A stretch of 64,000 nucleotides of DNA. Source: DATDAH01 sp963845425 (lineage in GTDB: Bacteria > Actinomycetota > Acidimicrobiia > Acidimicrobiales > DATDAH01). The translations under genes and the position numbers were made by a program. This document shows positions 1 through 9,070 of the stretch, one piece after another (position 1 is the stretch's first letter; each line of letters begins with the position of its first letter). The notes under the pieces were generated by a model, which saw nothing but the letters and a program-made list of their open reading frames with translations, was not told where the DNA came from and ran no database searches. Location: positions 248,001 to 312,000 of the forward strand of contig CAWJSC010000017.1 of assembly GCA_963845425.1 (NCBI GenBank), read 5' to 3'.

Positions 1-2
1 CG

Positions 3-539
3 ACGACGGCCACGACAGCGCGAGCGACCGGCCCTGTCGTCCTCCTCGTGTCCTCCGCGCTCGAGGTCCGGGGGCAGACGGCGGCGACCGACGACTACCT
101 GCGGTTGCTCGTCCCGACCGAGGCCGACCGGCAGCCTGTCCCCGCCGGGGCCCTCAATGTCGCCGCCCAGCTCCTGGCCGTCGATGCGGGGGTCGACGAC
201 CACCCGCCGTCGACCCGCGTCCACCTCGGTGGCGGCACCTGGCTCACCCTGCGCGCCGCCCGCGTCGACCCCTCGGCGGCGGGCGGGACGGGCGACATCG
301 CCGTCGCCATCGAGGCCACCTCCCCGGCCGACCTCGAGACGCTCTTCGGGCGGGCCCACGGCCTGACCCGGCGGGAGCGAGAGCTGCTGAGCCACCTCGT
401 CGCCGGGGCCGACACCCGCAACGTGGCCGAGGCCATGTTCGTCTCCGAGCACACCGTCCAGGACCACCTCAAGTCGATCTTCGCCAAGACCGGCGTCCGC
501 AGCCGCCGTTCGTTGCTGGCCCGGGTCACTGGCCACTGA
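3..539 (+). CDS. LuxR-type helix-turn-helix regulator, 5' truncated by the window edge
   Basis: The frame is open to the left edge of the window, so this is the C-terminal 178 codons of a longer gene. A GTG at 48 is available but nothing favours it as the start. The last 60 residues form a LuxR/GerE DNA-binding domain: TRRERELLSHLVAG, then the recognition helix region VSEHTVQDHLKSIFAKTGV. The part before it (about 120 residues) is Ala/Asp-rich and may be the end of a sensor domain. It is probably a transcription factor, but its signal and targets cannot be seen. The next gene, beta-galactosidase, follows on the same strand after 47 nt and has its own promoter-like box. Confidence 0.85.
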   Translation, partial: TTATTARATGPVVLLVSSALEVRGQTAATDDYLRLLVPTEADRQPVPAGALNVAAQLLAVDAGVDDHPPSTRVHLGGGTWLTLRAARVDPSAAGGTGDIAVAIEATSPADLETLFGRAHGLTRRERELLSHLVAGADTRNVAEAMFVSEHTVQDHLKSIFAKTGVRSRRSLLARVTGH

Positions 540-574
540 GGCCGCCCCCGGTTCTGGCCGGAGGGGCCGCTGGT

Positions 575-580
575 TAGGGT
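575..580 (+). promoter_or_regulatory. candidate -10 box of the beta-galactosidase gene
   Basis: TAGGGT lies 6 nt before the GTG at 587. This spacing would start the transcript at or next to the start codon (leaderless). No clear -35 box is visible. Confidence 0.4.
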
Positions 581-586
581 CGCCGG

Positions 587-3500
587 GTGCCTGTGGACCC
601 GATCGTGGCCCAGCGGCTGTGGACCCAGCCGGAGTTGTCCGGCCTGAACCGGCTGCCGATGCGTCCGCCACTCGTGCCCTACCCGGACCTGGACCAGGCC
701 CGGACCCATGACCCGTCCCACTCGCCCTGGTGGCGCTCCCTCGACGGGGACTGGCGCTTCCTGCTGGTGAACCGCCCCGAGTCCGCCCCCGACGGCTGGC
801 ACCAGGCCCGCTTCGACGACCACCGCTGGCGCACCCTCGCGGTCCCCGGCTGCTGGACCCGCCAGGACGTCGGCGACCCGCCGCAGTACACGAACGTCCA
901 GATGCCCTTCGCCGGGGAGTTCCCGGATGTGCCCATCGACGACCCCACGGGCCTCTACCGCACCGAGTTCGCCGTGCCCGTCCCGTGGAAGGACCGCCGC
1001 GTGGTCCTGCAGATCGGCGGCGCCGAGAGCGTCGTCCTCCTGTGGCTGAACGGGACGTTCCTGGGGATGAGCAAGGACACCCGCCTCGCCGCCGAGTTCG
1101 ACCTCACCCCCCACCTCGTCGACCGCACCAACGTGCTGGCCGCCATGGTCGTGCGGTGGTCCGACGCCACCTGGATCGAGGACCAGGACCACTGGTTCCA
1201 CGCCGGGCTCCACCGTTCGGTCACCCTCCACTCGACCGAGGCCACCCACCTGGCCGACGTGGCCGTGACCGCCGGCCTGGAGGACGACCGCACCACCGGC
1301 ACCCTCGTCGTCGACGTCCGCCTCGGCGGCCCGCCGGTCCCCGACGGCTGGACCGTCGAGGCCCGGGTCGAGACGGCCACCGACGAACCGGTCATCGAGC
1401 CCCTGGCTGACGCGCTCACCCCCTTCCGCGGTGACACCTTCGTCGACCGGCTCACTGGCGCAATGGCGTGGCCGGGCCCCGTGGCCCACCTCGAGGCCGC
1501 CGTGCCCGCCGTCCGGCCGTGGTCGACCGAGGTGCCCCACCGCTATCGCCTCCTGGTCAGCCTCCGGGACGACGCGGGCACGATTCGTGAGGCCACAGCT
1601 CAGTGGATCGGCTTCCGATCGGTGGAGATCCGCGACCGGGACCTCCTGCTGAACGGCGAGCGGGTCCTCATCCGGGGCGTCAACCGTCACGACCACCACC
1701 CGGACACCGGCAAGACCCTGACCCGGGAGGACATGGAGCGCGACGTCGTGCTCATGAAGCGCTTCGGGTTCAACGCCGTGCGCTGTGCCCACTACCCCAA
1801 CGATCCCGCCTTCCTCGACCTCTGCGACGAGTACGGGTTGTGGGTGGTCGACGAGGCCAACGTCGAGAGCCACGGCCGTCAGGTCGCCCTGGCCCCGGAC
1901 GCCCGCTACCACGCCGCGATCGTCCAACGGGTGGTGCGCATGGTCCAGCGCGACCGGAACCACCCCAGCGTCATCGCCTGGTCCCTCGGCAACGAGTCCG
2001 GGTACGGGGCCGGCCACGACGCCGCCGCGGCGTGGGTCCGCCGCACCGACCCCAGCCGCTTCCTCCACTACGAGGGGGCGATCATGCACACGTGGCAGAC
2101 CGAGCCCGGCGCGGGCGCGGCGGTGACCGACGTGGTGTGCCCGATGTATCCCGAGATCGCCGACATCGTGGCGTGGGCCGAGGCCGGTCAGGACCGGCGC
2201 CCCATGATCCTGTGCGAGTACCAGCACGCCATGGGCAACAGCAACGGCTCCCTGGTCGACTACTGGACCGCCTTCGAGTCGACCCCCGGCTTGCAGGGCG
2301 GCTTCATCTGGGACTGGATCGACCAGGGCCTGACCTGGCTCGACCGCGAGGGGCGGCCGTACTTCGCCTACGGCGGGGCCTTCGGCGACGAGCCCAACGA
2401 CGCCGACTTCTGCGGCAACGGCATGGTCGGTTCCGACCGGGTGCCGCACCCGGCCTGCCACGAGCACGCCAAGTTGGCCGAGGTCGTGCAGGTCGACGCC
2501 GTCGACCTGCACGAGGGCCGGTTCCGCCTCCACAACCGCCGGGCCTTCACCGGCCTCAACGACCTCGACGCCGCCTGGACCCTCACCGTGGACGGCGAGC
2601 CCGTGGCCGACGGCCGCCTGCTCCTGCCCGCCGTGCCGCCCCTCGGCCAGGCCGAGCTCGAGGTCCCCGTGGAGCGGCCCGAGTCCCTCGGACAGGGTCA
2701 GCGGTGCCACCTCACCCTGAGCTTCACGGTGGGCGAGGGCCACGCCTGGGCCCCCCGGGGCTTCGAGGTGGCCTGGGCCCAGTTCGAGATCCCCTGGGTG
2801 GCGGCTCGGCCCGCGCCCGTGGTGCGAGCGCGACCGGTGCGGGTCGCGGTGGACGTGGACGAGGGCACGGTCTCGGCGGGCGACCTCCTCGTCACCAGCC
2901 CCGCGGCCTCGTTCTGGCGGGCCCCCACCCAGAACGACGGCATCCGCGTCGGCGAGATGGGCGACCTCCGGCTCGGGGTGCGCGGGCGGTGGCTGCGGTG
3001 GGGCCTGGACCGTCTGGTGTCCGAGCTGGTCAGCGTGGTGCCCCGCGACGAAGGGGCCCACCCCTCGCTGACCGTGCACCGCCGGCTGGCCGGCGTCGAC
3101 CCCGACGTACGGATCGAGCACCGGCAGGTGGCCATGCTGGTCGACGGCATGCTGGTCTTCGACGAGGAGATCCGCATCCCTGAGGCACTGGACGACCTGC
3201 CCCGGGTCGGCATCACGTTCAACGCGGCGGGGGCCCTCGAGCACCTGGCCTGGGTCGGCCTCGGCCCCCACGAGACCTATCCCGACCGCAAGGTCGGTGC
3301 CCGGTTCGGACAGTGGACGAGCACCGTCACCGACCAGTACGTGCCCTACCTGGTGCCCCAGGAGCACGGTGCCCATCAGGGTGTCCGCCGCTTCAGGCTC
3401 ACCGGGGACGACGGTCGAGGCCTCTCCGTGTCGGCGGAGGCGCCGTTCTCGTTCTCCGCCTCCCACTTCGGTGCCGACGACCTGGGCGCCGCGGCCACGA

Positions 3501-3652
3501 CCGCCGACCTGCAACCCCGCGACGAGGTGGTCGTCCACCTCGACGTGGCGATGCGGGGCCTCGGCACGGGGGCCTGCGGGCCCGACACCCTTCCCGGGTA
3601 CCGGGTCGGCGGCGGCACCTACCGCTGGCGCTGGACCCTCACGCCGATCTGA
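587..3652 (+). CDS. lacZ: Beta-galactosidase, glycoside hydrolase family 2 (LacZ type)
   Basis: A 1021-residue protein, the usual length for LacZ. It hydrolyses terminal beta-galactosides in the cytoplasm, since no signal peptide is present. Domains run in GH2 order: sugar-binding domain (about 45-220), immunoglobulin-like domain (about 220-330), TIM barrel (about 335-620), then the beta-sandwich domains of long LacZ proteins. Catalytic motifs are clear: RGVNRHDHHP, the acid/base Glu in SLGNESG (E470) and the nucleophile Glu in LCEYQHAMGNS (E544). The GTG start is chosen because the box TAGGGT lies just before it and no upstream start fits better. No sugar transporter or lac-type repressor lies next to it; the next gene is convergent. 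Confidence 0.95.
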   Translation: MPVDPIVAQRLWTQPELSGLNRLPMRPPLVPYPDLDQARTHDPSHSPWWRSLDGDWRFLLVNRPESAPDGWHQARFDDHRWRTLAVPGCWTRQDVGDPPQYTNVQMPFAGEFPDVPIDDPTGLYRTEFAVPVPWKDRRVVLQIGGAESVVLLWLNGTFLGMSKDTRLAAEFDLTPHLVDRTNVLAAMVVRWSDATWIEDQDHWFHAGLHRSVTLHSTEATHLADVAVTAGLEDDRTTGTLVVDVRLGGPPVPDGWTVEARVETATDEPVIEPLADALTPFRGDTFVDRLTGAMAWPGPVAHLEAAVPAVRPWSTEVPHRYRLLVSLRDDAGTIREATAQWIGFRSVEIRDRDLLLNGERVLIRGVNRHDHHPDTGKTLTREDMERDVVLMKRFGFNAVRCAHYPNDPAFLDLCDEYGLWVVDEANVESHGRQVALAPDARYHAAIVQRVVRMVQRDRNHPSVIAWSLGNESGYGAGHDAAAAWVRRTDPSRFLHYEGAIMHTWQTEPGAGAAVTDVVCPMYPEIADIVAWAEAGQDRRPMILCEYQHAMGNSNGSLVDYWTAFESTPGLQGGFIWDWIDQGLTWLDREGRPYFAYGGAFGDEPNDADFCGNGMVGSDRVPHPACHEHAKLAEVVQVDAVDLHEGRFRLHNRRAFTGLNDLDAAWTLTVDGEPVADGRLLLPAVPPLGQAELEVPVERPESLGQGQRCHLTLSFTVGEGHAWAPRGFEVAWAQFEIPWVAARPAPVVRARPVRVAVDVDEGTVSAGDLLVTSPAASFWRAPTQNDGIRVGEMGDLRLGVRGRWLRWGLDRLVSELVSVVPRDEGAHPSLTVHRRLAGVDPDVRIEHRQVAMLVDGMLVFDEEIRIPEALDDLPRVGITFNAAGALEHLAWVGLGPHETYPDRKVGARFGQWTSTVTDQYVPYLVPQEHGAHQGVRRFRLTGDDGRGLSVSAEAPFSFSASHFGADDLGAAATTADLQPRDEVVVHLDVAMRGLGTGACGPDTLPGYRVGGGTYRWRWTLTPI

Positions 3653-3704
3653 TGGCCAGCGGAGGGCGTCCGGCGGTGTCCCGGGCCACCGACCCGGTAG
3701 CCGT

Positions 3705-4301
3705 TCACGAGCCGCGGACACCCCGCAGGCCCGCCCACGCCAGCTCGGCCACCTGTCGGGCCAGCTCATCGGGGTCCTGGCGGAGGTCGTCGGCCAACCA
3801 TCCCCGGCTGGCCCCCTCGGCCAGGCCGACCAGGCCGTGGGCCAGCACGGCCTGGTGAGCGGGGGCGATGCCCTCGACGTCGATCAGGGAGGCGATGGCC
3901 GCCGCGATCGAGGCCTCGGTGGCCGCGGCCTGGCGGGCGAACTCGGGATCCCGCCGGGTGTCACCGCCGAAGAGCACCTGGAAGGCGTCCTGGTCCACCG
4001 CGACGAAGCGGAAGTAGGCGCCGAAGCCGGCCTCGACCTGCTCCCGGGGCCCAGGGGCGCCGGCCGCGGCCTTGGCAATGGTCTCCTCCAACCGTCCGCC
4101 CACATCCTCGAGGACCTCGCGGTAGAGGTCCCGCTTGGACCCGAAGTGCTGGTACAGAACGGGCTTGGTCACGCCGGCGGCGTCCGCGATGTCGTTCATG
4201 GCGGTGGGGTGGAAGCCCCGTTCGGCGAACACGGTCCGCGCGGTGTCCAGCAGCTGCCGACGCCGGCGGGCGGCGGGCAGGCGGGGGGTCGGGGTGCCCA
4301 C
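3705..4301 (-). CDS. TetR family transcriptional regulator
   Basis: A 198-residue protein with an N-terminal TetR domain. The recognition segment is AMNDIADAAGVTKPVLYQHF followed by GSKRDLYREV, residues about 33-63. The remaining helical part is the ligand and dimer domain, with an unpredictable ligand. It is the last gene of a three-gene minus-strand operon: its GTG start shares one base (4301) with the stop of the small membrane protein gene, which follows a glycosyltransferase. Its 3' end faces the end of lacZ 52 nt away. The coupling suggests it controls its own operon, but no operator can be assigned. Confidence 0.9.
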   Translation of the reverse strand: MGTPTPRLPAARRRRQLLDTARTVFAERGFHPTAMNDIADAAGVTKPVLYQHFGSKRDLYREVLEDVGGRLEETIAKAAAGAPGPREQVEAGFGAYFRFVAVDQDAFQVLFGGDTRRDPEFARQAAATEASIAAAIASLIDVEGIAPAHQAVLAHGLVGLAEGASRGWLADDLRQDPDELARQVAELAWAGLRGVRGS

Positions 4302-4552
4302 TAGAGGCCCCGCTCCACGTCGTCGCGCTCTGCGGCCCGCACGGCGTAGTTGAACACGATGGCCGGCGCCAGGACGATCGAACCGACCACCAGCGAGAGC
4401 ACGATGACCGACACCAGGCCGTCGGTGTAGCCGATGATCAGGCCGACGACGAACAGCGCCATGGCGAGGAGGAACAGGCCATAGCCCAGCCGGAGCCCCA
4501 GGCTCACGACCTGGGCGATACGGGCCCGGCGCTCGCGTACGGGGTCGGTCAC
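4301..4552 (-). CDS. Small two-helix membrane protein, unknown function
   Basis: An 83-residue protein beginning at GTG 4552, whose GTGA overlaps the stop of the glycosyltransferase gene by 4 nt; its own stop overlaps the TetR start by 1 nt. After a short basic N-terminus (TDPVRERRARIAQ) come two hydrophobic segments, about residues 17-42 and 45-68, then a charged tail ending in ERDDVERGL. It looks like an inner-membrane protein with two transmembrane helices. I do not recognise the family. The overlaps on both sides are the main support that it is real and co-translated with its neighbours. Confidence 0.75.
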   Translation of the reverse strand: MTDPVRERRARIAQVVSLGLRLGYGLFLLAMALFVVGLIIGYTDGLVSVIVLSLVVGSIVLAPAIVFNYAVRAAERDDVERGL

Positions 4553-5577
4553 GGGAGCCAGCCTGCCCGATCCAGCAGCGCGCGCAGCGCTTCGGTCTGG
4601 GTCTCGAGGGACAGGTGGGCCGTGGCCACGGCCCGGTTGCGGTCCAGCACGGCGGGGTCCGGGACGGCCAACCAGGAAGCCAGCGGGGCCGGATCGTCGG
4701 CGGGGAGCCACTCGAACCCGAGCGCCCGCAACTCGTCGGCCACCGGGTAGTGGCCCACGACGGCCTGGCGACCGTGCAGGGCGGCCTCCACCGGGGGGTT
4801 CCCGAACCCCTCCCACGTGGAGGGGAACAGCACGGCGTCGGACGCGGCGTAGAGGTCGGCCCGGCCGGTCCAGGCCCGGTGGATCACCCGGCACCGGGCG
4901 CTCGCCAGCAGGGCTTCGAGGGTCGGCCCGTAGCCCTCCTCGGCTCCGCCCGGCAGCCAATAGGTCCCGCCCACCGCCGCGCACAAGTCGAGCGCGGCCG
5001 GCACGTTCTTGCGCTCGATCGCCCGAACCGGGTGGACCAGCAGCGGCTCGTCGGGGCCGACGCCCAGCGCCGAGCGGGTCCCGTCGCGGTCGCCAGGCGG
5101 CGGATCGGTGGCGAAGCCGTTGTAGATCGTCACCGCCTCGATTCCCCGCTCGGCCATCTCGGTCCGGGTCCTCCGGTTGATGCACACGTGGCGCCAGGCG
5201 GGGTCGTCGGGGGGCAGCTCGGTGATGTGGGCGAAGCGCTCCCGCTGCCAAGGGGGGTCGTGGTGGTGCAGGATCGCCGGGCGCCCGGCCAGCACCTGGG
5301 CGGTGACCCGGGCCGCGGGCAGGTTCAGGGGAATCGTGCAGAGGTTCTCGACCACCACGAGGTCGATGCCGGCCAGCGCCGCGGCCAGTGCGGGGGCCGC
5401 CGGCGGCGCCTCGGCCCCGAGCGCCAGGCCGGGGACCAGCCGGTCGACGGGCCCCTCGCCGGCCACCGTCGTCACGGTGAAGCCGAGCGACGCCAGCGAG
5501 TGGCCCCAGGCCTCGGCCACGATCGAGACGCCGTCGGTGCCACCGAGACGGAACGAGACGAGGGCGCAGGTCGGCAT
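4549..5577 (-). CDS. Glycosyltransferase, GT4-like (group 1)
   Basis: A 342-residue GT-B fold glycosyltransferase. The N-terminal half starts MPTCALVSFRLGGTDGVS, the usual glycine-rich acceptor-side loop. The C-terminal half carries RAIERKN (donor phosphate contact) and a WEGFGNPPVEAALHG segment, the E-x7-E type motif of GT4 enzymes. It probably moves a sugar from an NDP-sugar to an unknown acceptor in the cytoplasm. The ATG at 5577 matches the family N-terminus; longer readings add low-complexity residues and run into the divergent GH63-like gene, whose ATG overlaps this one (CATG at 5575-5578). It heads an operon with a small membrane protein and TetR. Confidence 0.88.
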   Translation of the reverse strand: MPTCALVSFRLGGTDGVSIVAEAWGHSLASLGFTVTTVAGEGPVDRLVPGLALGAEAPPAAPALAAALAGIDLVVVENLCTIPLNLPAARVTAQVLAGRPAILHHHDPPWQRERFAHITELPPDDPAWRHVCINRRTRTEMAERGIEAVTIYNGFATDPPPGDRDGTRSALGVGPDEPLLVHPVRAIERKNVPAALDLCAAVGGTYWLPGGAEEGYGPTLEALLASARCRVIHRAWTGRADLYAASDAVLFPSTWEGFGNPPVEAALHGRQAVVGHYPVADELRALGFEWLPADDPAPLASWLAVPDPAVLDRNRAVATAHLSLETQTEALRALLDRAGWLP

Positions 5578-6754
5578 GATGGGACACGTGACGGTACCGG
5601 GGGAGGGCGACGCGCTCGAAGGCGCCTCGGTCCCGGTCCCCGCCGACGACCTGCGCGAAGCCGTGGCGACGATGATGTCGGCCCACTGGCGGGAGGGGGG
5701 CCACACCGTCCCGAACCGCTCCGTCTACCCGTGGCAGTGGCTCTGGGACTCCTGCTTCCACGCCGTGATCTGGGCCGAGTTGGGCGACGGCGACCGCGCG
5801 GTGGCCGAGCTGGCCAACCTGCTCGCCGTCCAGGACGAGCTGGGCTTCGTCCCCCACATGACCTACCACGGCGCCCCGTCGACCGGAGCCGCGTTCTGGG
5901 GCCGGCCGGGCACCTCCTCGATCACCCAGCCCCCGGTCTACGGCCACACCGTGGCGGAGCTCGTGCGGCGGGGGATCGCCGTGCCCGAAGAGGTGGTCGT
6001 TCGGGCGGTGGGCGGTCTGCGCTTCCTGTTCGACCACCGGGCCCGCACCGCTGAGGGCCTGGTCACCGTCGTACACCCCTGGGAGACCGGGTGCGACGAC
6101 AGCCCCCGCTGGGACGGCTGGTGCCCCGGGGGCTACGAGCGGACCCGCTTCCGGGAGGTCAAGGGCGAGCTGCTGGACACGGTGGTGCGGGCCGGGGGCG
6201 GGGCGCCGCTGGCGAACCCCGCCTTCGCCGTGGCCTCGGCCGGCTTCAACGCCCTGGTGGCCTGGAACGCCCTCGAGTTGGCGGGGGTGGTCGACGACGA
6301 GGGCCTCGTCGCCGCCGCCGCCGAGCTGACCGAGGCCCTCGACCGACGCTGGAACGCGGACCTGGCCACGTGGACCGACGACGGCCCCCACGAGTCGGCC
6401 CGCGTGCGCACGGCCGACGCGTTGCTGGTGGCCCTCGTGGCGCCGCGGCCCGCAGCCTTCGCCGCGCTGGCCGACCGCCGCGGGCTCGGCGGTGCGTACG
6501 GGGCGGCGGGCACACACCGGCGGGAGCCCACCTACGACGCCGACGCCTACTGGCGGGGCCCCGTCTGGCCCCAGCTCACCTACCTGCTGCAGCGGGCGGC
6601 CCTCGCCGCCGGAGATCCCGTGGCCGGGGCACTGGCTGACGGCCTGCGGGCCGGGGCGGCGACCTCGGGCCTGGCGGAGTACTGGAATCCCGACACCGCC
6701 GCGCCGGGTGGCGCCGTGCCCCAGTCGTGGGCCGGCCTGGCCCTCCTGGTCTGA
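5576..6754 (+). CDS. Glycoside hydrolase, GH63/MGH1-like (glucosyl- or mannosylglycerate hydrolase type)
   Basis: A 392-residue (alpha/alpha)6-barrel type enzyme. It carries WLWDSCFHAVIWAEL, with Asp58 in the position of the catalytic acid of GH63 glucosylglycerate hydrolases, and WETGCDDSPRWD in mid-protein. Near the C-terminus it has YWRGPVWPQLTYLL and a following GLAEYWNPDTA segment. These match the family that cleaves glucosylglycerate or mannosylglycerate; trehalose-like substrates cannot be excluded. No signal peptide is seen, so it is probably cytoplasmic. It is divergent from a GT4 enzyme and their ATG codons overlap, so the start may instead be ATG 5579 or GTG 5588. Together the pair could make and recycle one sugar compound, which is inference. 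Confidence 0.8.
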   Translation: MMGHVTVPGEGDALEGASVPVPADDLREAVATMMSAHWREGGHTVPNRSVYPWQWLWDSCFHAVIWAELGDGDRAVAELANLLAVQDELGFVPHMTYHGAPSTGAAFWGRPGTSSITQPPVYGHTVAELVRRGIAVPEEVVVRAVGGLRFLFDHRARTAEGLVTVVHPWETGCDDSPRWDGWCPGGYERTRFREVKGELLDTVVRAGGGAPLANPAFAVASAGFNALVAWNALELAGVVDDEGLVAAAAELTEALDRRWNADLATWTDDGPHESARVRTADALLVALVAPRPAAFAALADRRGLGGAYGAAGTHRREPTYDADAYWRGPVWPQLTYLLQRAALAAGDPVAGALADGLRAGAATSGLAEYWNPDTAAPGGAVPQSWAGLALLV

Positions 6755-6767
6755 TCCCGGCCGGGCC

Positions 6768-8957
6768 TCAGGCGTCCACGAGGACGCGCTCGCCCGAGCC
6801 GACACCGTCGTCAGCTTCGATGCCGTCCTCGAACTCGGGGGCCGGGAGGCCGTGGCCCCCCTCGACGTCCAGGTGCGGCAGCAGCCGGTCCAACCAGGCG
6901 GGGAGCCACCAGTTGGCGTCGCCCAGCAGGCGCATCGTGGCGGGCACGAGGATGACCCGAACGATGGTGGCGTCCACGAAGACGGCGGTGGCCAGGCCGA
7001 GGCCCATCATCTTGATGATCGGGTCGTCGCCGAGGACGAAGCCCAGGAAGACGCAGATCATGATGAGCGCGGCGGAGGTGATCACCCGGGCCGTGGAGGC
7101 GATGCCGGAGATGACGCTGCCCGTGTTGTCGCCGGTCTGCAGGTACTCCTCCCGTACGCGGGAGAGGAGGAAGACCTCGTAGTCCATCGAGAGCCCGAAG
7201 AGGATGGCGAACATCATCATCGGGACGAAGGCCACGATGGGCACCGTCTCCTCGAGACCGACGAGGCCCTTCATCCACCCCCACTGGAACACGGCCACGA
7301 TCACGCCGTAGGCCGCCCCGATCGACAACAGGTTCATCAGCGCCGCCTTGAGCGGGACCAGGACCGAGCGGAAGACGAGCATCAGGAGGAGGAAGGACAG
7401 GCCCACGACGGCGCCGATGAACCAGGGGAGTCGGCTGGCCACCTGGTCGGACATGTCGACGAACGTGGCGGTCAGGCCCCCGACGTGGACGGGGGTGTCG
7501 ACGGCCGGCAGCACGTCGTCCCGCAGGTGGTGGATGAGCTGAGACGTGCCCTTCTCCTGGGGGCCCGTCTCCGGCACCACGGTGACGATGGCGGCCTCGC
7601 CCTCGGGGGAGATGCGGGGCGGCGCGACGAGCGCCACACCGGGCTCGTCGGCGACGGTTGCGACCACCGCCTCGACGGTCGCCTCGTCACCGGTCTCGAC
7701 GGCGAGCAGCAGGGGGCCGTTGGCCCCGGGTCCGTAGGCGTCGGCCACGATGTCGTACGCCTGGCGCTGGGTCGAGGTCTCCGCCGCCGTGCCCGAGTCG
7801 GTCTGCCCGAACCGGATGGAGAGCAGCGGCGCGGCGAGCAGCAGCAGGAACGCCAGGCTGGCGACCAGGTACGGCCACGGTCGCCGGGCCACCGCCGCAC
7901 CCCAGCGGGACCACACCGAGACGGTGTCCACCCGTTCGGTTCGGGCCCGGAACACCCGGAACCGGTCGATGCCGTGCCCGGCGAAGCCGAGGAGGGCGGG
8001 GAGCAGGGTGATGGTCGCCAGCACCATGACGGCCACGACGAGGGCGGCCCCCATGCCCATGAGCGTGACCACGGGGATACCGGAGATGGCCAGGCCGAGG
8101 ATGGCGATGACCACGGTGCCGCCGGCGAAGATCACGGCCTGGCCGGCGGTGGCGGTGGCCCTGGCGGCCGACTCGACCACGGTCATGCCGTCGTGGAGGT
8201 GCTCACGGTGCCGGGTGACGACGAAGAGGGCGTAGTCGATCCCGACGCCGATGCCGATCATCGAGGCGAGGATCGGGGTGTTGGTGGGCACGTCGACGAC
8301 GGCGGCGGCCAGGCTCAACAGGAGCACGCTGACGCCGAGGCCGAACAGGGCGATGGCGATGGGCAGGCCCATGGCCAGCACCGAGCCGAAGGCCACGAGG
8401 AGGATGAACACGGCGGCCAGGAGGCCGATGAGCTCGGCGGCCTGGGTCTCGGGCTGCTCGACGTACTGGGGCAGTTCGCCGCCGACCGCGACCTGGATGT
8501 CCCGATCCGCGAGGGGCGCACCCGCCTCGAGCAGGGCGTCGAGGTCCTCGAGGCCCAGCTCGGTCAGTGCCACGTCGTACTGGACGACGGCCAGAAGGGT
8601 GGTGTCGTCGGGGCTGGGCTGGGTCATCGGGTCGCTGACCGAACCGACGTCGGCCAGCCCCTGGATCTCGGCGACGACGGCTTCGACGGCCCGGGCGTTC
8701 GCGGGGTCGGTCACCCCGCCGTCGGGGGCGTGGAAGACGACTTGGGCGGAACCTCCGGCGGCGTCGGGGAAGCGCTCCTGGAGCAGGTCGACCGCGGCCT
8801 GGGACTCGACGCCGGGCACCGTGAAGTCGTCGGAGTACTCGCCCCCGGCCCGACTGGCCACCACACCGAGGACGAGGACGGCGCCGAGCCAGAGCAGCAG
8901 GACCCGCCTCCGGTGCGTGACACACCAGCGACCAAGGCGGTGGAGGGCGAGGGCCAT
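6768..8957 (-). CDS. MMPL/RND-type membrane exporter
   Basis: A 729-residue membrane protein with the twofold MMPL layout: one N-terminal helix (RRVLLLWLGAVLVLGVVA), a large extracytoplasmic domain, five to six helices, then a second domain and helix block. The GIGVGIDYALFVVTRHRE segment (first half) and LSMDYEVFLLSRVREEY (second half) carry the Asp-Tyr pairs typical of MMPL proton relays. It probably exports lipids or toxic compounds using the proton gradient. Start ATG 8957 gives the expected N-terminus. A divergent TetR gene begins 113 nt away, with a palindrome between the two genes, the usual layout of a repressor-controlled exporter. Confidence 0.92.
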   Translation of the reverse strand: MALALHRLGRWCVTHRRRVLLLWLGAVLVLGVVASRAGGEYSDDFTVPGVESQAAVDLLQERFPDAAGGSAQVVFHAPDGGVTDPANARAVEAVVAEIQGLADVGSVSDPMTQPSPDDTTLLAVVQYDVALTELGLEDLDALLEAGAPLADRDIQVAVGGELPQYVEQPETQAAELIGLLAAVFILLVAFGSVLAMGLPIAIALFGLGVSVLLLSLAAAVVDVPTNTPILASMIGIGVGIDYALFVVTRHREHLHDGMTVVESAARATATAGQAVIFAGGTVVIAILGLAISGIPVVTLMGMGAALVVAVMVLATITLLPALLGFAGHGIDRFRVFRARTERVDTVSVWSRWGAAVARRPWPYLVASLAFLLLLAAPLLSIRFGQTDSGTAAETSTQRQAYDIVADAYGPGANGPLLLAVETGDEATVEAVVATVADEPGVALVAPPRISPEGEAAIVTVVPETGPQEKGTSQLIHHLRDDVLPAVDTPVHVGGLTATFVDMSDQVASRLPWFIGAVVGLSFLLLMLVFRSVLVPLKAALMNLLSIGAAYGVIVAVFQWGWMKGLVGLEETVPIVAFVPMMMFAILFGLSMDYEVFLLSRVREEYLQTGDNTGSVISGIASTARVITSAALIMICVFLGFVLGDDPIIKMMGLGLATAVFVDATIVRVILVPATMRLLGDANWWLPAWLDRLLPHLDVEGGHGLPAPEFEDGIEADDGVGSGERVLVDA

Positions 8958-8983
8958 CCCGCCAGTGTGGCAGTAGCTGTCAA

Positions 8984-9000
8984 ATGTCACCATGTGACAT
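8984..9000. promoter_or_regulatory. candidate TetR operator between the MMPL exporter and TetR genes
   Basis: ATGTCAC CAT GTGACAT is a perfect 7-bp inverted repeat with a 3-nt centre. Beside it TGTCAA (8978-8983) reads as TTGACA on the minus strand, a good -35 box for the exporter. A bound repressor would cover that promoter. Confidence 0.6.
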
Positions 9001-9070
9001 CCGTCATGGCCGGGGAGGCCGGGGGCGGCCGCCGGCCTGGGGCAGAATGACCGCCGGGGGTCCCTTTCGG

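Noticed and set aside
95..3769. 1224-residue open frame on the minus strand opposite lacZ
   Set aside because: It is a shadow of the GC-rich lacZ gene: Gly/His/Pro-rich, with no domain, while lacZ has full catalytic motifs on the other strand.
4301..6805. 834-residue minus-strand frame spanning the glycosyltransferase region
   Set aside because: Only its last 83 codons (from GTG 4552) form a believable protein; the rest is antisense to the GH63-like gene and out of frame with the glycosyltransferase.
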